Source: a virus. From it: a DNA stretch of 64,000 bases. Shown here piece after piece: positions 26,931-34,752 of this stretch. The notes under the pieces are model-generated. The model made no database searches and had not been told where the DNA came from. It saw only the letters and a list, made by a program, of their open reading frames with translations. The translations under genes and the position numbers were made by a program. The first letter of the stretch is position 1. The number at the start of each line of letters is the position of its first letter. The stretch lies in IMG/VR virus record IMGVR_UViG_3300042923_000524, positions 62,001-126,000 of that record; one strand, written 5' to 3'.

Positions 26931-27206
26931 GTGACTAAATCTAAAACACCTACATACACAAAGAATGCTTTAAAAATATCAGAGTTAGCAATAAATTTAA
27001 CTTCAATTGCTGAAGACGATAAAAAGCAAATTAATGAATATACTTTACAAGAAGTATTAAATGAAGCAAAATATATATTAAGTTGCTACAATGAATCAGG
27101 ACATATGTTAAATGAAGATTTAGATTCAGACGATATTGAAACAAGAAAACAGGCACAAAAACAAGTTAACCAGTTAAAAAAATATATCATCAAATATAAT
27201 AAATAG
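26931..27206 (+). CDS. Small acidic helical protein (GTG start)
   Basis: 91 aa from GTG, 9 nt after AAGGAG. Long helices with an acidic patch (NEDLDSDDIETRK) and a Lys/Gln-rich end. In an operon with 27219. Function unknown. Confidence 0.55.
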   Translation: MTKSKTPTYTKNALKISELAINLTSIAEDDKKQINEYTLQEVLNEAKYILSCYNESGHMLNEDLDSDDIETRKQAQKQVNQLKKYIIKYNK

Positions 27207-27218
27207 GAGATGTATTAA

Positions 27219-27416
27219 ATGAAAAAAATAGAATATGAAGCGTTAGGATGGACTAAGAAAGGTATTGTTTATAGAAAAGGTAATATTAAAGTAAGGCATG
27301 CAGCAAAATTAAACGAAGCAAACGGAAAAAGAACCGATTATATAAAAGTAGAAATTGACGGAAAATTGATAGATAATAATTATAAAACATTAAACGAAGC
27401 ATTACAGAAATTATAA
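27219..27416 (+). CDS. Small hypothetical protein
   Basis: 65 aa, MKKIEYEALGW..., beta-rich (IVYRKGNIKVRHAAKL) with a final helix. AGGAGATG upstream. Second gene of a two-gene unit closed by a terminator. Function unknown. Confidence 0.55.
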   Translation: MKKIEYEALGWTKKGIVYRKGNIKVRHAAKLNEANGKRTDYIKVEIDGKLIDNNYKTLNEALQKL

Positions 27417-27445
27417 GAGCTTGAAAAATAGCTCTTTTTCTTTTC
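27414..27445 (+). terminator. Intrinsic terminator
   Basis: AAGAGC-ttgaaaaata-GCTCTT then TTTCTTTTC. Confidence 0.8.
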
Positions 27446-27508
27446 TCAATCTTTCAACCAATTCTGTAATTTGAGGACATTTAAAATTTTAGAAATATAT
27501 CATAATGA

Positions 27509-27552
27509 ATATAAAATTATATATTGACATATAATTATAATGGGTTTATAAT
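27509..27552 (+). promoter_or_regulatory. Sigma-A-like promoter with upstream ATATAAAA
   Basis: ATATAAAAT (about 27511), TTGACA (27524-27529), 17-nt spacer, TATAAT (27547-27552). Drives 27587. Confidence 0.75.
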
Positions 27553-27586
27553 TAAAGAAAATACAAATTAATTGGAGGTTTTAAAC

Positions 27587-27838
27587 ATGACTAAAAAAGA
27601 ATTATATATGAATAGAATCAATCATGCAATAATTACAAAGTATGACATTGAATTAGTTATTTTTACTGAAGGTCAAAGACATCCAGACTGTTATTACAAA
27701 GATATAGAAACTAATAGATGTTATGAAGAAACAGGAACAAAGAATTTAAAAAGTCAATTTGAGATTGTAAAAAGAAGAATCAAAAATGCTGATTTTGAAA
27801 ATACAATGAAAACTTGTCAAATACCTGAAGCCGAATAA
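27587..27838 (+). CDS. Small hypothetical protein
   Basis: 83 aa from the ATG 8 nt after GGAGG. Contains RHPDCYYKDIETNRCYE, a Cys/Tyr-rich centre between helices. In an operon with a small membrane protein. Function unknown. Confidence 0.55.
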   Translation: MTKKELYMNRINHAIITKYDIELVIFTEGQRHPDCYYKDIETNRCYEETGTKNLKSQFEIVKRRIKNADFENTMKTCQIPEAE

Positions 27839-27856
27839 AAATAAAAGGAGAAAATA

Positions 27857-28060
27857 ATGGATTGGATTTTATCAATAGTATCTATGGTAATGCTTTGGAT
27901 GATGGGCAATAAAAATAAGTATGCTCCATTTATAGGGATAATTGCACAAGTGCTATGGATATATTATGCAATATCATTAAAACAATATGGATTATTAGTT
28001 GGAACTATTGGATATTTAGTTATACATATTAGAAATGCTGTAAAATGGCAAAAGAATTAA
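27857..28060 (+). CDS. Small two-helix membrane protein
   Basis: 67 aa with three hydrophobic stretches (ILSIVSMVMLWMMG, FIGIIAQVLWIYYAISL, LLVGTIGYLVIHI). Small inner-membrane proteins of this size in phages often interfere with host processes or act in lysis, but there is no specific evidence here. Confidence 0.55.
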   Translation: MDWILSIVSMVMLWMMGNKNKYAPFIGIIAQVLWIYYAISLKQYGLLVGTIGYLVIHIRNAVKWQKN

Positions 28061-28363
28061 TTTGACCATAAAATAACAATTTCAAAGACTATTATAAAGC
28101 CTTTTGGATGCCCTCCAGAGGCTTTAATTTTATCTATGAATAAACATAATAGCATTATAGCAGTATTATATATTATAATATCTGGATGCCTTAAAAACGA
28201 TTTAAAAGCCTTGAAATTGTAGTAAAGTTATATTTATTGAGATGGCAGCAACGTATATTTTAATAATTTTAAATTAAATAATGAATATAAAATTTAGTTA
28301 TTGACTATAATAATATTGATATGATATAATTAAATTAATACATATTAAAAAGGAGTGATTACC
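28061..28363 (+). other. Terminator, gap and promoter
   Basis: An intrinsic terminator AAAGCC...GGCTTT followed by AATTTTAT lies at 28096-28134. After a featureless stretch comes ATATAAAA (28286), TTGACT (28301-28306) and TATAAT (28325-28330) with an 18-nt spacer, the promoter of 28364. Confidence 0.65.
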
Positions 28364-29041
28364 ATGACAAGTAAAGATATAAAAGAAATAGTAGAAGTAT
28401 GGAAGGCTCAACCAATAGAAAGATTTAGAGATAATGTAGAAAGTTATACAAGAGCAATAAAAAGACATGAAAACGAGATACAAGAAATATTATTAAAAAT
28501 GCAACAATTAGATGTTAATCATAAATATTATATTGATAAAATGAAGAATATGAATAGTGACATTAAAACAGCATTAGGATTTTTAAAAGAAGACAAAGCA
28601 CTTGTTGAAGCATCGCAACCAGAGCTTGAAAAAGCAGAAAATGAAATAAAAATACTTGAAGAGTCAAAGAAACCTCAATTTGAAGTATTAAAAAACTTTG
28701 TAGAGCAATGGAAAACTGAAGCTATAAATTATTATTTAGAACTTCTTAAAAATGGCTATGATGGCAAAGACGATTATATAATAGACTTATTACAAAGAGG
28801 AGAAAAATATATAATAAATCTTTACACAATAGAAGCTAAAGCAAGGCTAGTAAATATGATAACATTGATAAAAGAAAAGACTGGCGAAGTAATATCTTGT
28901 AATTTATACGGAAGTGGAAACAATCAAAAGTTTGGTTTTGAGGGAACAGTAACAGGAGAAAAGAAAACAGTAAGAGTCGAAGCAATTTTAGCAGGTGGAT
29001 GGAATATTCAAAAACTACATGTAAGACTATTAATAAATTAA
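28364..29041 (+). CDS. Coiled-coil protein
   Basis: 225 aa from the ATG 8 nt after AAGGAGTG. Residues ~15-110 form a charged coiled coil (KRHENEIQEILLKMQQL...); the C-terminal 70 residues are beta-rich (GNNQKFGFEGTVTGEKKTVRVEAIL) with a compact look. No family recognised; a single-gene unit. Confidence 0.55.
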   Translation: MTSKDIKEIVEVWKAQPIERFRDNVESYTRAIKRHENEIQEILLKMQQLDVNHKYYIDKMKNMNSDIKTALGFLKEDKALVEASQPELEKAENEIKILEESKKPQFEVLKNFVEQWKTEAINYYLELLKNGYDGKDDYIIDLLQRGEKYIINLYTIEAKARLVNMITLIKEKTGEVISCNLYGSGNNQKFGFEGTVTGEKKTVRVEAILAGGWNIQKLHVRLLIN

Positions 29042-29072
29042 AGAGTTAGAAATAACTCTTTTTTCTTTTAAT
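29040..29072 (+). terminator. Intrinsic terminator
   Basis: AAGAGTTA-gaaa-TAACTCTT followed by TTTTCTTTT. Confidence 0.9.
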
Positions 29073-29089
29073 AAGAATGAATATAAAAA

Positions 29090-29125
29090 TTATATTTGAC
29101 AATACTATTGTTAGCGTGTTAAAAT
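29090..29125 (+). promoter_or_regulatory. Sigma-A-like promoter with upstream ATATAAAA
   Basis: ATATAAAA just before TTGACA (29096-29101), an 18-nt spacer and TAAAAT (29120-29125). Confidence 0.65.
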
Positions 29126-29159
29126 GAGTTATAATCTAAATTTAAGGAGTGAGTATTTT

Positions 29160-29315
29160 ATGAGTATGTATATAATAGAAGTTAACGAAGACGGCGAAAA
29201 TATGCAATATGAGTATGGCAGCAAGGCACATGCTGAAGAGCATTATAATTTTGAAGCACATTGTACAATGTATGAATATATAGATGGTAAACATTATTAC
29301 ATGAAATCTAAGTAA
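29160..29315 (+). CDS. Small hypothetical protein
   Basis: 51 aa, MSMYIIEVNEDGENMQYEYG..., acidic and rich in Tyr, His and Glu. AAGGAGTG upstream and a terminator (29325-29354, AATAGGCT/AGCCTATT plus T-run) downstream. Function unknown. Confidence 0.5.
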   Translation: MSMYIIEVNEDGENMQYEYGSKAHAEEHYNFEAHCTMYEYIDGKHYYMKSK

Positions 29316-29324
29316 ATATGATTA

Positions 29325-29354
29325 TAAAATAGGCTGAATAAAGCCTATTTTTTT
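29325..29354 (+). terminator. Intrinsic terminator
   Basis: AAATAGGCT-gaata-AGCCTATTT followed by a T-run. Confidence 0.9.
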
Positions 29355-29438
29355 TATGTATTGACTTCCTATAAACTCATGTTACAATTAAAGAGAATAC
29401 ATAACACATATAAAATTAATAAAGGAGGAAACGAATTA

Positions 29439-30314
29439 TTGAATGTATTATCATTATTTGATGGAGGCTCATGCGGTCAAGTAGCATTACAGAGGGCAAA
29501 TATAAAAGTAGAAAAATATTATGCTAGTGAAATAAATCCAAATAGCGTAAAAGTAACACAAAAGAATTACCCTAATACAATACAGCTTGGAGATGTAACA
29601 CAACTAAACAAAGAAAAATTATTAAATTTAGGTAAAATTGATTTATTAATTGGTGGTAGTCCCTGCGAAGATTTAACAATAACCGCAATTGATAGAAAAG
29701 ATATTAACAAAGGTTTAGAAGGTAAAAAGTCAAAGTTGTTTTATAATTATGTGGATGCTCTTAATATTATTAAACCTAAATACTTTTTACTTGAAAATGT
29801 TGCAAGTATGACAAAAGAAAATATAGATATAATATCTAGTGAATTAGGAGTAAAACCAATATTAATAAATAGTAATTTAGTATCGGCTCAGGATAGGGAA
29901 AGACTTTACTGGACTAATATTACAGGTATTGCACAGCCAAAAAATAAAGAAATTTTATTAAAACACGTCTTGCAGCGAGATGTAGAAGAAAAATTTTACT
30001 ACAATAAACCCTTTGAATTTTATGGATTAGATAAAAAAGTATGTGCGAAATTGTTAGTAAATTCTCATGATTTAGTTAAAAGAGTTTATAATCCAGATTT
30101 TAAATGTGCAACATTAACAGCTGTACAAGGTGGATATCAAGAGAAAAAAGTTTATATAAATAGTAGAGTTAGAAAATTAACACCAATAGAATATGAAAGA
30201 CTTCAGACTTTACCAGATAATTATACATATGGAGTTAGCAATACAGCACGCTATAGTATTTGTGGAGATGGTTGGACAGTTGATATAATAGCACATATTT
30301 TTAAAAATATATAA
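29439..30314 (+). CDS. DNA cytosine-5 methyltransferase
   Basis: 291 aa from a TTG 9 nt after AAAGGAGG. C5-methyltransferase motifs in order are LSLFDGGSCGQ (I), GGSPCEDLT with catalytic Cys76 (IV), FLLENVASM (VI) and QDRERLYW (VIII), ending in PIEYERLQTLPDNYT and GDGWTVDIIAHI (IX-X). Small solitary phage enzymes of this type protect phage DNA or mimic host marks.  No cognate restriction gene is nearby. Confidence 0.85.
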   Translation: MNVLSLFDGGSCGQVALQRANIKVEKYYASEINPNSVKVTQKNYPNTIQLGDVTQLNKEKLLNLGKIDLLIGGSPCEDLTITAIDRKDINKGLEGKKSKLFYNYVDALNIIKPKYFLLENVASMTKENIDIISSELGVKPILINSNLVSAQDRERLYWTNITGIAQPKNKEILLKHVLQRDVEEKFYYNKPFEFYGLDKKVCAKLLVNSHDLVKRVYNPDFKCATLTAVQGGYQEKKVYINSRVRKLTPIEYERLQTLPDNYTYGVSNTARYSICGDGWTVDIIAHIFKNI

Positions 30315-30406
30315 TGACTTATATAAAATTATCAATAGTTATTGACATATAAAACGTTGTAGTATAATATAATATATAAGATACTACATAAAAAAGGAGT
30401 GAAGTC

Positions 30407-30634
30407 ATGAAGATATATTATACATTAAACTCCGAAGAACTTGGAGAAGAAGCAAAGAAAGAAACATTAATAAATATTTATAATGAATGGCTGAGATATA
30501 AGAAAGATGATAAAGAAACGGGAGACAAGAAGACATATTATTTTATTAAACATGAAATAGAAAACAATGTTGATAATACAACAGAAGGAAAAGTTTATAA
30601 AAGAGGTAATCAAATTTATTTTAAATCAATATAA
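30407..30634 (+). CDS. Small hypothetical protein
   Basis: 75 aa, MKIYYTLNSEELGEEAKKE..., acidic helix then basic middle (RYKKDDKETGDKK). Strong AAGGAGTG site. ATATAAAA (30321) and TTGACA (30342) lie upstream. Function unknown. Confidence 0.55.
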   Translation: MKIYYTLNSEELGEEAKKETLINIYNEWLRYKKDDKETGDKKTYYFIKHEIENNVDNTTEGKVYKRGNQIYFKSI

Positions 30635-30653
30635 TATTAAGGAGTTGTTATAA

Positions 30654-30806
30654 TTGGCTATTATGACAGATAAAGAATTACAAAATATAGCAAGTGATTT
30701 ATTTCGTAAATATTGGAATATGGATTTAACTATTTCTGTTTCGGTTAATCCTAAAATGTATAAATGGTCTGCAAGATGTTACCCTATGACAGTTGGGAAA
30801 CATTAA
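30654..30806 (+). CDS. Short protein, possibly a truncated gene
   Basis: 50 aa from a TTG after AAGGAGTTGTTATAA. MAIMTDKELQNIASDLFRKYW...SVNPKMYKWSARCYPMTVGKH looks like the start of a longer metallopeptidase- or SprT-like domain cut short by a stop. A terminator follows at 30847-30872. Decayed remnant or genuine small protein cannot be separated. Confidence 0.45.
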   Translation: MAIMTDKELQNIASDLFRKYWNMDLTISVSVNPKMYKWSARCYPMTVGKH

Positions 30807-30846
30807 TAAATAGAGGATATAAGAAAAGAATTTAGCAGTTTATTAA

Positions 30847-30872
30847 TTGCAGCCGAAAGGCTGTTTTTAATT
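30847..30872 (+). terminator. Intrinsic terminator
   Basis: GCAGCC-gaaa-GGCTGT followed by TTTTAA. Confidence 0.85.
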
Positions 30873-30976
30873 TCACGACAAAACACTTCTTTCATGGTCA
30901 TTACTGGAGCAGATTATTTTTAAAAATCATGTATCAACTTTAAACTAAAAGCATATAATAAATTAACCAAATACAA

Positions 30977-31029
30977 ATATAAAACTTTTAAAATATTTGT
31001 TGACAGAAATTTCTAGCATATGTTATAAT
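30977..31029 (+). promoter_or_regulatory. Sigma-A-like promoter with upstream ATATAAAA
   Basis: AAATATAAAAC (about 30977), TTGACA (31000-31005), 18-nt spacer, TATAAT (31024-31029). Drives the 31062 gene and the ribozyme that follows it. Confidence 0.7.
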
Positions 31030-31061
31030 GAATTATCGAATAAATTATAGAAGGTGAAATC

Positions 31062-31295
31062 ATGAAACAATATAGAACATCATATAAAAAAGTTAATGAC
31101 TTATGCAACTTATTAGAGTATAGACTTGTAAAACATGAATGGTTAGGGAAAACAGATTATTTTTATAATTACTCTCTTGTAAAAGATGAAAACGGACGTT
31201 ATAAAGAAACAATTCTAAAAACAACTAGCTTGAAAAATGTTTATGAATGGTTATTAGAAAATGGAATCAATTATAATAATGGCATAAAATATTAA
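31062..31295 (+). CDS. Small hypothetical protein
   Basis: 77 aa, MKQYRTSYKKVNDLCNLLEY..., basic, mixed alpha/beta. Its stop is two bases before a candidate pistol ribozyme, so the mRNA is probably cut just downstream. Function unknown. Confidence 0.55.
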   Translation: MKQYRTSYKKVNDLCNLLEYRLVKHEWLGKTDYFYNYSLVKDENGRYKETILKTTSLKNVYEWLLENGINYNNGIKY

Positions 31296-31296
31296 A

Positions 31297-31368
31297 TCTC
31301 GACTATGCGAGTATAAACAGACTTTAAGCATAGAGCGTTAACAGGTTTAACAGCCTGTTAGGTAGTAA
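31297..31368 (+). ncRNA. Candidate pistol self-cleaving ribozyme A
   Basis: Folded by eye: P1 CTCG/CGAG (31298-31311) with loop ACTATG pairing to GCATAG (31328-31333) as the pseudoknot; junction TATAAACAG; conserved GCGT (31335-31338); P3 TAACAGG/CCTGTTA (31339-31360); then GGT and AGT pairing with ACT (P2). The order and the GG-U cleavage context match the pistol consensus as I remember it. It would cleave between 31362 and 31363. A second copy lies at 33500. Confidence 0.75.
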
Positions 31369-31399
31369 TAAATAATAAATTAATAGGAGTGATTTATCA

Positions 31400-31537
31400 A
31401 TGCCAAGTAAAACAGTAAGAGAAACGGAATATAATAAAACAATCCAATATAAAGACGGACAAATGACATATTGTATCAACTATAGAAAAGAATTTCATAA
31501 ATCATTTATAAATGGTTTTAGATGGGTAGAATGTTAA
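31400..31537 (+). CDS. Small basic protein
   Basis: 45 aa, MPSKTVRETEYNKTIQYKDG..., starting 10 nt after TAGGAGTG. It is the first gene downstream of ribozyme A. Function unknown. Confidence 0.5.
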   Translation: MPSKTVRETEYNKTIQYKDGQMTYCINYRKEFHKSFINGFRWVEC

Positions 31538-31589
31538 TTCAATAAAATCCAAATTTGGTCATCATGTAAAAATTTAGGAGGTGCGTATA

Positions 31590-31697
31590 ATGTGTAGAAT
31601 CTGTGGAGCAGAAACAAAAGAAACTATTTGTAAAGAGTGTCAAAAAGAATTAATCAAAGAAAACTATAACAAAACTTTTATTAAAATATCAAAATAA
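31590..31697 (+). CDS. Tiny zinc-knuckle protein
   Basis: 35 aa, MCRICGAETKETICKECQKE..., two CxxC pairs forming a likely zinc ribbon. AGGAGGTG upstream. A leader hairpin of the ACCAAAT/ATTTGGT family partly precedes it. Function unknown. Confidence 0.5.
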   Translation: MCRICGAETKETICKECQKELIKENYNKTFIKISK

Positions 31698-31725
31698 AAA
31701 TATAAAATTATAGGAGAGTGTAAAA

Positions 31726-31938
31726 ATGAGCAATTACAATTTAAATAGCAAACAAGTAGCCTTAATTATACAATCCCTTTTAAATGATGCCTGTTTTTAT
31801 GAATGTGATAATAAAGAATATGAAAAGACAGTTAAAAAAGAAGGGCACGAACTAATTAACTTTTTATTAGAACAACACAATAAACAAGAATCAGAAACAT
31901 TAAAACACTATAATAATTATGTTGAAGGAGTGAATTAA
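31726..31938 (+). CDS. Small helical protein
   Basis: 70 aa, MSNYNLNSKQVALIIQSLLND..., mostly helical. ATATAAAATTA directly precedes its GGAGAG. The stop lies within the leader of 31941. Function unknown. Confidence 0.5.
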   Translation: MSNYNLNSKQVALIIQSLLNDACFYECDNKEYEKTVKKEGHELINFLLEQHNKQESETLKHYNNYVEGVN

Positions 31939-31940
31939 AA

Positions 31941-32090
31941 ATGAAAGATTTATTTGAAAAATTAGAATATGCAAAAAAGGCGGTATTAAGAACATTAGAA
32001 AAAGAAAGTTGTTCAGTTGATTTTCATGGTTTATCATATTGGGCAAATGAAGTAGAGCGTTTACGCAATGAAATTAAAAAGATATTATAA
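31941..32090 (+). CDS. Small helical protein
   Basis: 49 aa, MKDLFEKLEYAKKAVLRTLE..., amphipathic helices. GGAGTG in the end of the preceding gene. A terminator (32100-32116, AAGCCT/AGGCTT plus T-run) closes the unit. Function unknown. Confidence 0.5.
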   Translation: MKDLFEKLEYAKKAVLRTLEKESCSVDFHGLSYWANEVERLRNEIKKIL

Positions 32091-32097
32091 TATTAAG

Positions 32098-32128
32098 AGA
32101 AGCCTGTAAAAAGGCTTTTTCTTTTATC
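32098..32128 (+). terminator. Intrinsic terminator
   Basis: AAGCCT-gtaaa-AGGCTT followed by TTTCTTTT. Confidence 0.75.
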
Positions 32129-32192
32129 TAATATCCAGACCAAATAGATGTTTTATTGTCATATAATGTCGATAAGTTTTATAATAATTAAT

Positions 32193-32243
32193 ATAAAATT
32201 GAGCAAAATAATGTTGACAGATTAAAAACACGTATGTTATAAT
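32193..32243 (+). promoter_or_regulatory. Sigma-A-like promoter with upstream ATATAAAA
   Basis: AATATAAAATT (about 32191), TTGACA (32214-32219), 18-nt spacer, TATAAT (32238-32243). Confidence 0.7.
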
Positions 32244-32319
32244 TAGTTATACCAATTAATTAGAAATTCAATAATAACAAATAACAAATAACAAATATAA
32301 AATATAAGGAGTGGAAATT

Positions 32320-32991
32320 ATGAAAAAAACATTATATTTTGAAGGTGCAGGATGGTCGGGAGCAGATATAAGCCAAAGAACAATAGGAAATTGCAGAATA
32401 AGAACAGGATTCACAAACAACGAAGGAAGAAAAATCTATTTAGAAATTACTGGTTATGAAAAATCAGCCAATGATAAAAAGATTGACAGATATTCAGAAT
32501 ATCAAGTTGGAGAAGCAATTGGATTTGTAGATTATTGTTTTTATATTGATACAGAATCAAAAGACCCTTGCAACGAATGCAGAATAAAAGACATAGAACA
32601 TAATGCAAAATTTGCTTATACAAAAGAAGGTATAACAGAGTTTATTAATAAAAATCTGAAGTGCAGCTTTGAAACTATCGAAGTATTGCCAGATTTAGGA
32701 GGTTACAGAGTACACGGAGATAACAAAACATATAGCATGATGGAAGACTACAATCATAATTCAGAACTAATTAAGACAAGAGAAGAAGTTTACAATCATT
32801 TTTACGGACTTGAAAAATCAGAAGGTAAACAATATCCAAACTTCTCTTTATGGGTAGATGATAAAGACATTCACTTATTACACTTGTTAAGACATTTTAA
32901 TGGTTATAATAAGCATTGGTCAATTCATACCGATATAGAAAACTGGAAAGAAACAATAACAGAAACCAAGTTGGGAAAATATGCCTGTTAG
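32320..32991 (+). CDS. Hypothetical protein
   Basis: 223 aa from the ATG 9 nt after AAGGAGTG. Starts MKKTLYFEGAGWSGADISQRT and contains DPCNECRIKDIEH (possible metal site) and a C-terminal LHLLRHFNGYNKHW. Reminiscent of conserved phage early proteins of unknown function. Largest protein of this stretch. Confidence 0.6.
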   Translation: MKKTLYFEGAGWSGADISQRTIGNCRIRTGFTNNEGRKIYLEITGYEKSANDKKIDRYSEYQVGEAIGFVDYCFYIDTESKDPCNECRIKDIEHNAKFAYTKEGITEFINKNLKCSFETIEVLPDLGGYRVHGDNKTYSMMEDYNHNSELIKTREEVYNHFYGLEKSEGKQYPNFSLWVDDKDIHLLHLLRHFNGYNKHWSIHTDIENWKETITETKLGKYAC

Positions 32992-33008
32992 TTAATTATT
33001 TACTGTTA

Positions 33009-33045
33009 GAGTACACTATAACAAATATAAAACTATAGTGTACTC
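33009..33045. repeat. 12-bp inverted repeat with ATATAAAA in the loop
   Basis: GAGTACACTATA (33009-33020) pairs perfectly with TATAGTGTACTC (33034-33045); the loop is the recurrent ACAAATATAAAAC motif. Terminator, operator and RNA hairpin are all possible. Confidence 0.5.
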
Positions 33046-33096
33046 CATAGAGTAAATAAAACTCTAAAAAATATAATAACAGGAGCGTGTTTATAT

Positions 33097-33498
33097 ATGA
33101 TAAAAACATTTAAGAAAGAATTAAATAGCCACGATTACAATGAAATAAGAATAATTAATTTAGAATCTGGAGAATTTACACACTATTTTCAGGATAAAAA
33201 TATAGGCTTTATATTTTCAGATTATACAACAACAGTATTTGAAATGGGCTATAAATCAGTTAAAGAATGCATTAAAGAACTAAGAAGCCGAGGTTTATTA
33301 GGTCAAGAAGTTGATTACAAAGAACAAAAAGAATCTGAAAGAATCGGTTATATTAAATTAGGCGTAGAGCGCATTAAAAGAGCAGGAAGAGTAAATACAA
33401 ATGATTTTGAAGATGTAATAACAAAGCTATCAAAATATGGTATGGGATTCTGTGATGCTCAAAATGTAATAACAGAAACATATTTATATCAAGCATAG
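33097..33498 (+). CDS. Hypothetical protein
   Basis: 133 aa, MIKTFKKELNSHDYNEIRI..., with a basic helical centre (KECIKELRSRG, RIGYIKLGVERIKRAG) that could bind nucleic acid. Stop is directly before pistol ribozyme B. Function unknown. Confidence 0.55.
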   Translation: MIKTFKKELNSHDYNEIRIINLESGEFTHYFQDKNIGFIFSDYTTTVFEMGYKSVKECIKELRSRGLLGQEVDYKEQKESERIGYIKLGVERIKRAGRVNTNDFEDVITKLSKYGMGFCDAQNVITETYLYQA

Positions 33499-33499
33499 C

Positions 33500-33575
33500 A
33501 ACAGGTCACAGCCTGTATAAATAGTGCTTTAAGCTGTGAGCGTGTCAAGGTATAACAGCCTTGACGATAGCAAAA
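33500..33575 (+). ncRNA. Candidate pistol self-cleaving ribozyme B
   Basis: P1 ACAGG/CCTGT (33501-33516) with loop TCACAG pairing to CTGTGA (33534-33539); junction ATAAATAG then TGCTTTAA; GCGT (33540-33543); P3 GTCAAGG/CCTTGAC (33544-33565) with loop TATAACAG; GAT, then AGCA pairing with TGCT (P2). All helices differ in sequence from ribozyme A but keep pairing, while the single-stranded bases are shared. The cleavage position would be A-U (33567/33568) rather than G-U. Confidence 0.78.
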
Positions 33576-33599
33576 TAAAGGTTTAGGAGGTCGTTAAAC

Positions 33600-33908
33600 A
33601 TGAGTTATAATAAGGCTATGAAGCATTCAAACAATCATAGAAAAGATAAATACTATCAACCAGTTTTAGGTATGCCCTTTGAAGGTTTAAAAGAAGGAGA
33701 GCATATAGAAAGCTATCAAAGTATAGCAGAAAGAACAGCAGAATCATATCATGTTAAAGCTTTTAACGAAATAAATAATACATGGGAAAGAATGTCTAAG
33801 GATTTTTTAACAGAATCAGAAGCGATTGACGAAAGTTTTATATTTGACGAAAAGGGTTATAGAACTAGAATATATAGTGATAAAGATATGAGAGTTGCAG
33901 GATGGTAA
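33600..33908 (+). CDS. Hypothetical protein
   Basis: 102 aa, MSYNKAMKHSNNHRKDKYYQ..., basic start, acidic middle. AGGAGG site 9 nt upstream. It is the gene downstream of ribozyme B and upstream of the TATAACAG-rich stretch. Function unknown. Confidence 0.55.
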   Translation: MSYNKAMKHSNNHRKDKYYQPVLGMPFEGLKEGEHIESYQSIAERTAESYHVKAFNEINNTWERMSKDFLTESEAIDESFIFDEKGYRTRIYSDKDMRVAGW

Positions 33909-34234
33909 AAACACTATAACAGCCGAGGTATTTTAAACCATGAAGTTTTAAAAAGTTACTATAACAGTCGACACAAAATAGTTGACGAAGTTTTCTTATA
34001 ACAGAAAGCACTTTTTACTTCATGGATTTTAACTATAACAGCAAGTTTAAAATGGTTGACCGACTTTTGTAAATAATATATAAAAGATTGGTATAAAAGT
34101 TACTAAGACTTGACACAATATAACTAAATACAAATATAAAATTTATTTTAAAAAAGCATTGACAAAACTTTTCTATGTATGGTAAAATAAGTATAACAGG
34201 TAAACGAAAAATAAATATATTGGAGGGTTTGAAT
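33909..34234 (+). other. Structured non-coding stretch with four TATAACAG copies, then promoter
   Basis: TATAACAG recurs at about 33915, 33957, 33996 and 34032, spaced 36-42 bp. CCATGAAGT (about 33939) pairs with ACTTCATGG (about 34016), enclosing two copies; GTCGAC/GTTGAC and TTTCT/AGAAA form inner stems. The promoter of the next gene follows: ATATAAAA (34134), TTGACA (34159-34164), TAAAAT (34183-34188). Confidence 0.5.
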
Positions 34235-34363
34235 ATGGAATTAACTAAACAAGAAATACAATCAAGGATTGAGAAAATAAGCAAACTTAAAGAAACTGAA
34301 CAAGATATTCAAAAATTAAAAATCATCAATCAAGCAGTAAAAGATTTAAGTAGTTTATTATAA
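34235..34363 (+). CDS. Tiny helical protein
   Basis: 42 aa, MELTKQEIQSRIEKISKLKE..., a single long amphipathic helix, possibly a coiled coil. TGGAGGG 8 nt upstream. Function unknown. Confidence 0.5.
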   Translation: MELTKQEIQSRIEKISKLKETEQDIQKLKIINQAVKDLSSLL

Positions 34364-34419
34364 AAAGCCAATCAAAGACGTATTCAGTTGAAATTTAAAA
34401 TATGAAAGGTGGAAATAAA

Positions 34420-34743
34420 ATGAATTATATTTTTGAAAGTATCAAAAGAGAATTAGGAGAAGATTCAATTGGTTGGAGAGAAATATCAAAATTATTAGAT
34501 GCTCAACCTAAAAAAGAAGAAGTTGGTTTTAAAACAGAATTTAAAGGTGAATGCTATATAATTCAAGATGCAACAGGAAACTTTGTTTATGGCGAATGTG
34601 AAGGTGAAGGAATGGATTTTGAACAGGCACAAAAGTTTAATGATTTTAATGGAGCTTTAAGATTTGTAAATCACAATGAAGAATACGACAGTGACCATTG
34701 GAAAATATTTAAAGTAAAGATTGATTATGAAATATTAGTATAA
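34420..34743 (+). CDS. Hypothetical protein
   Basis: 107 aa, MNYIFESIKRELGEDSIGW..., acidic. Contains GECYIIQDATGNFVYGECEGEG. AAAGGTGG upstream. Its stop codon TAA lies inside a TATAACAG repeat, directly before the hammerhead candidate. Function unknown. Confidence 0.55.
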   Translation: MNYIFESIKRELGEDSIGWREISKLLDAQPKKEEVGFKTEFKGECYIIQDATGNFVYGECEGEGMDFEQAQKFNDFNGALRFVNHNEEYDSDHWKIFKVKIDYEILV

Positions 34744-34752
34744 CAGCATCCC

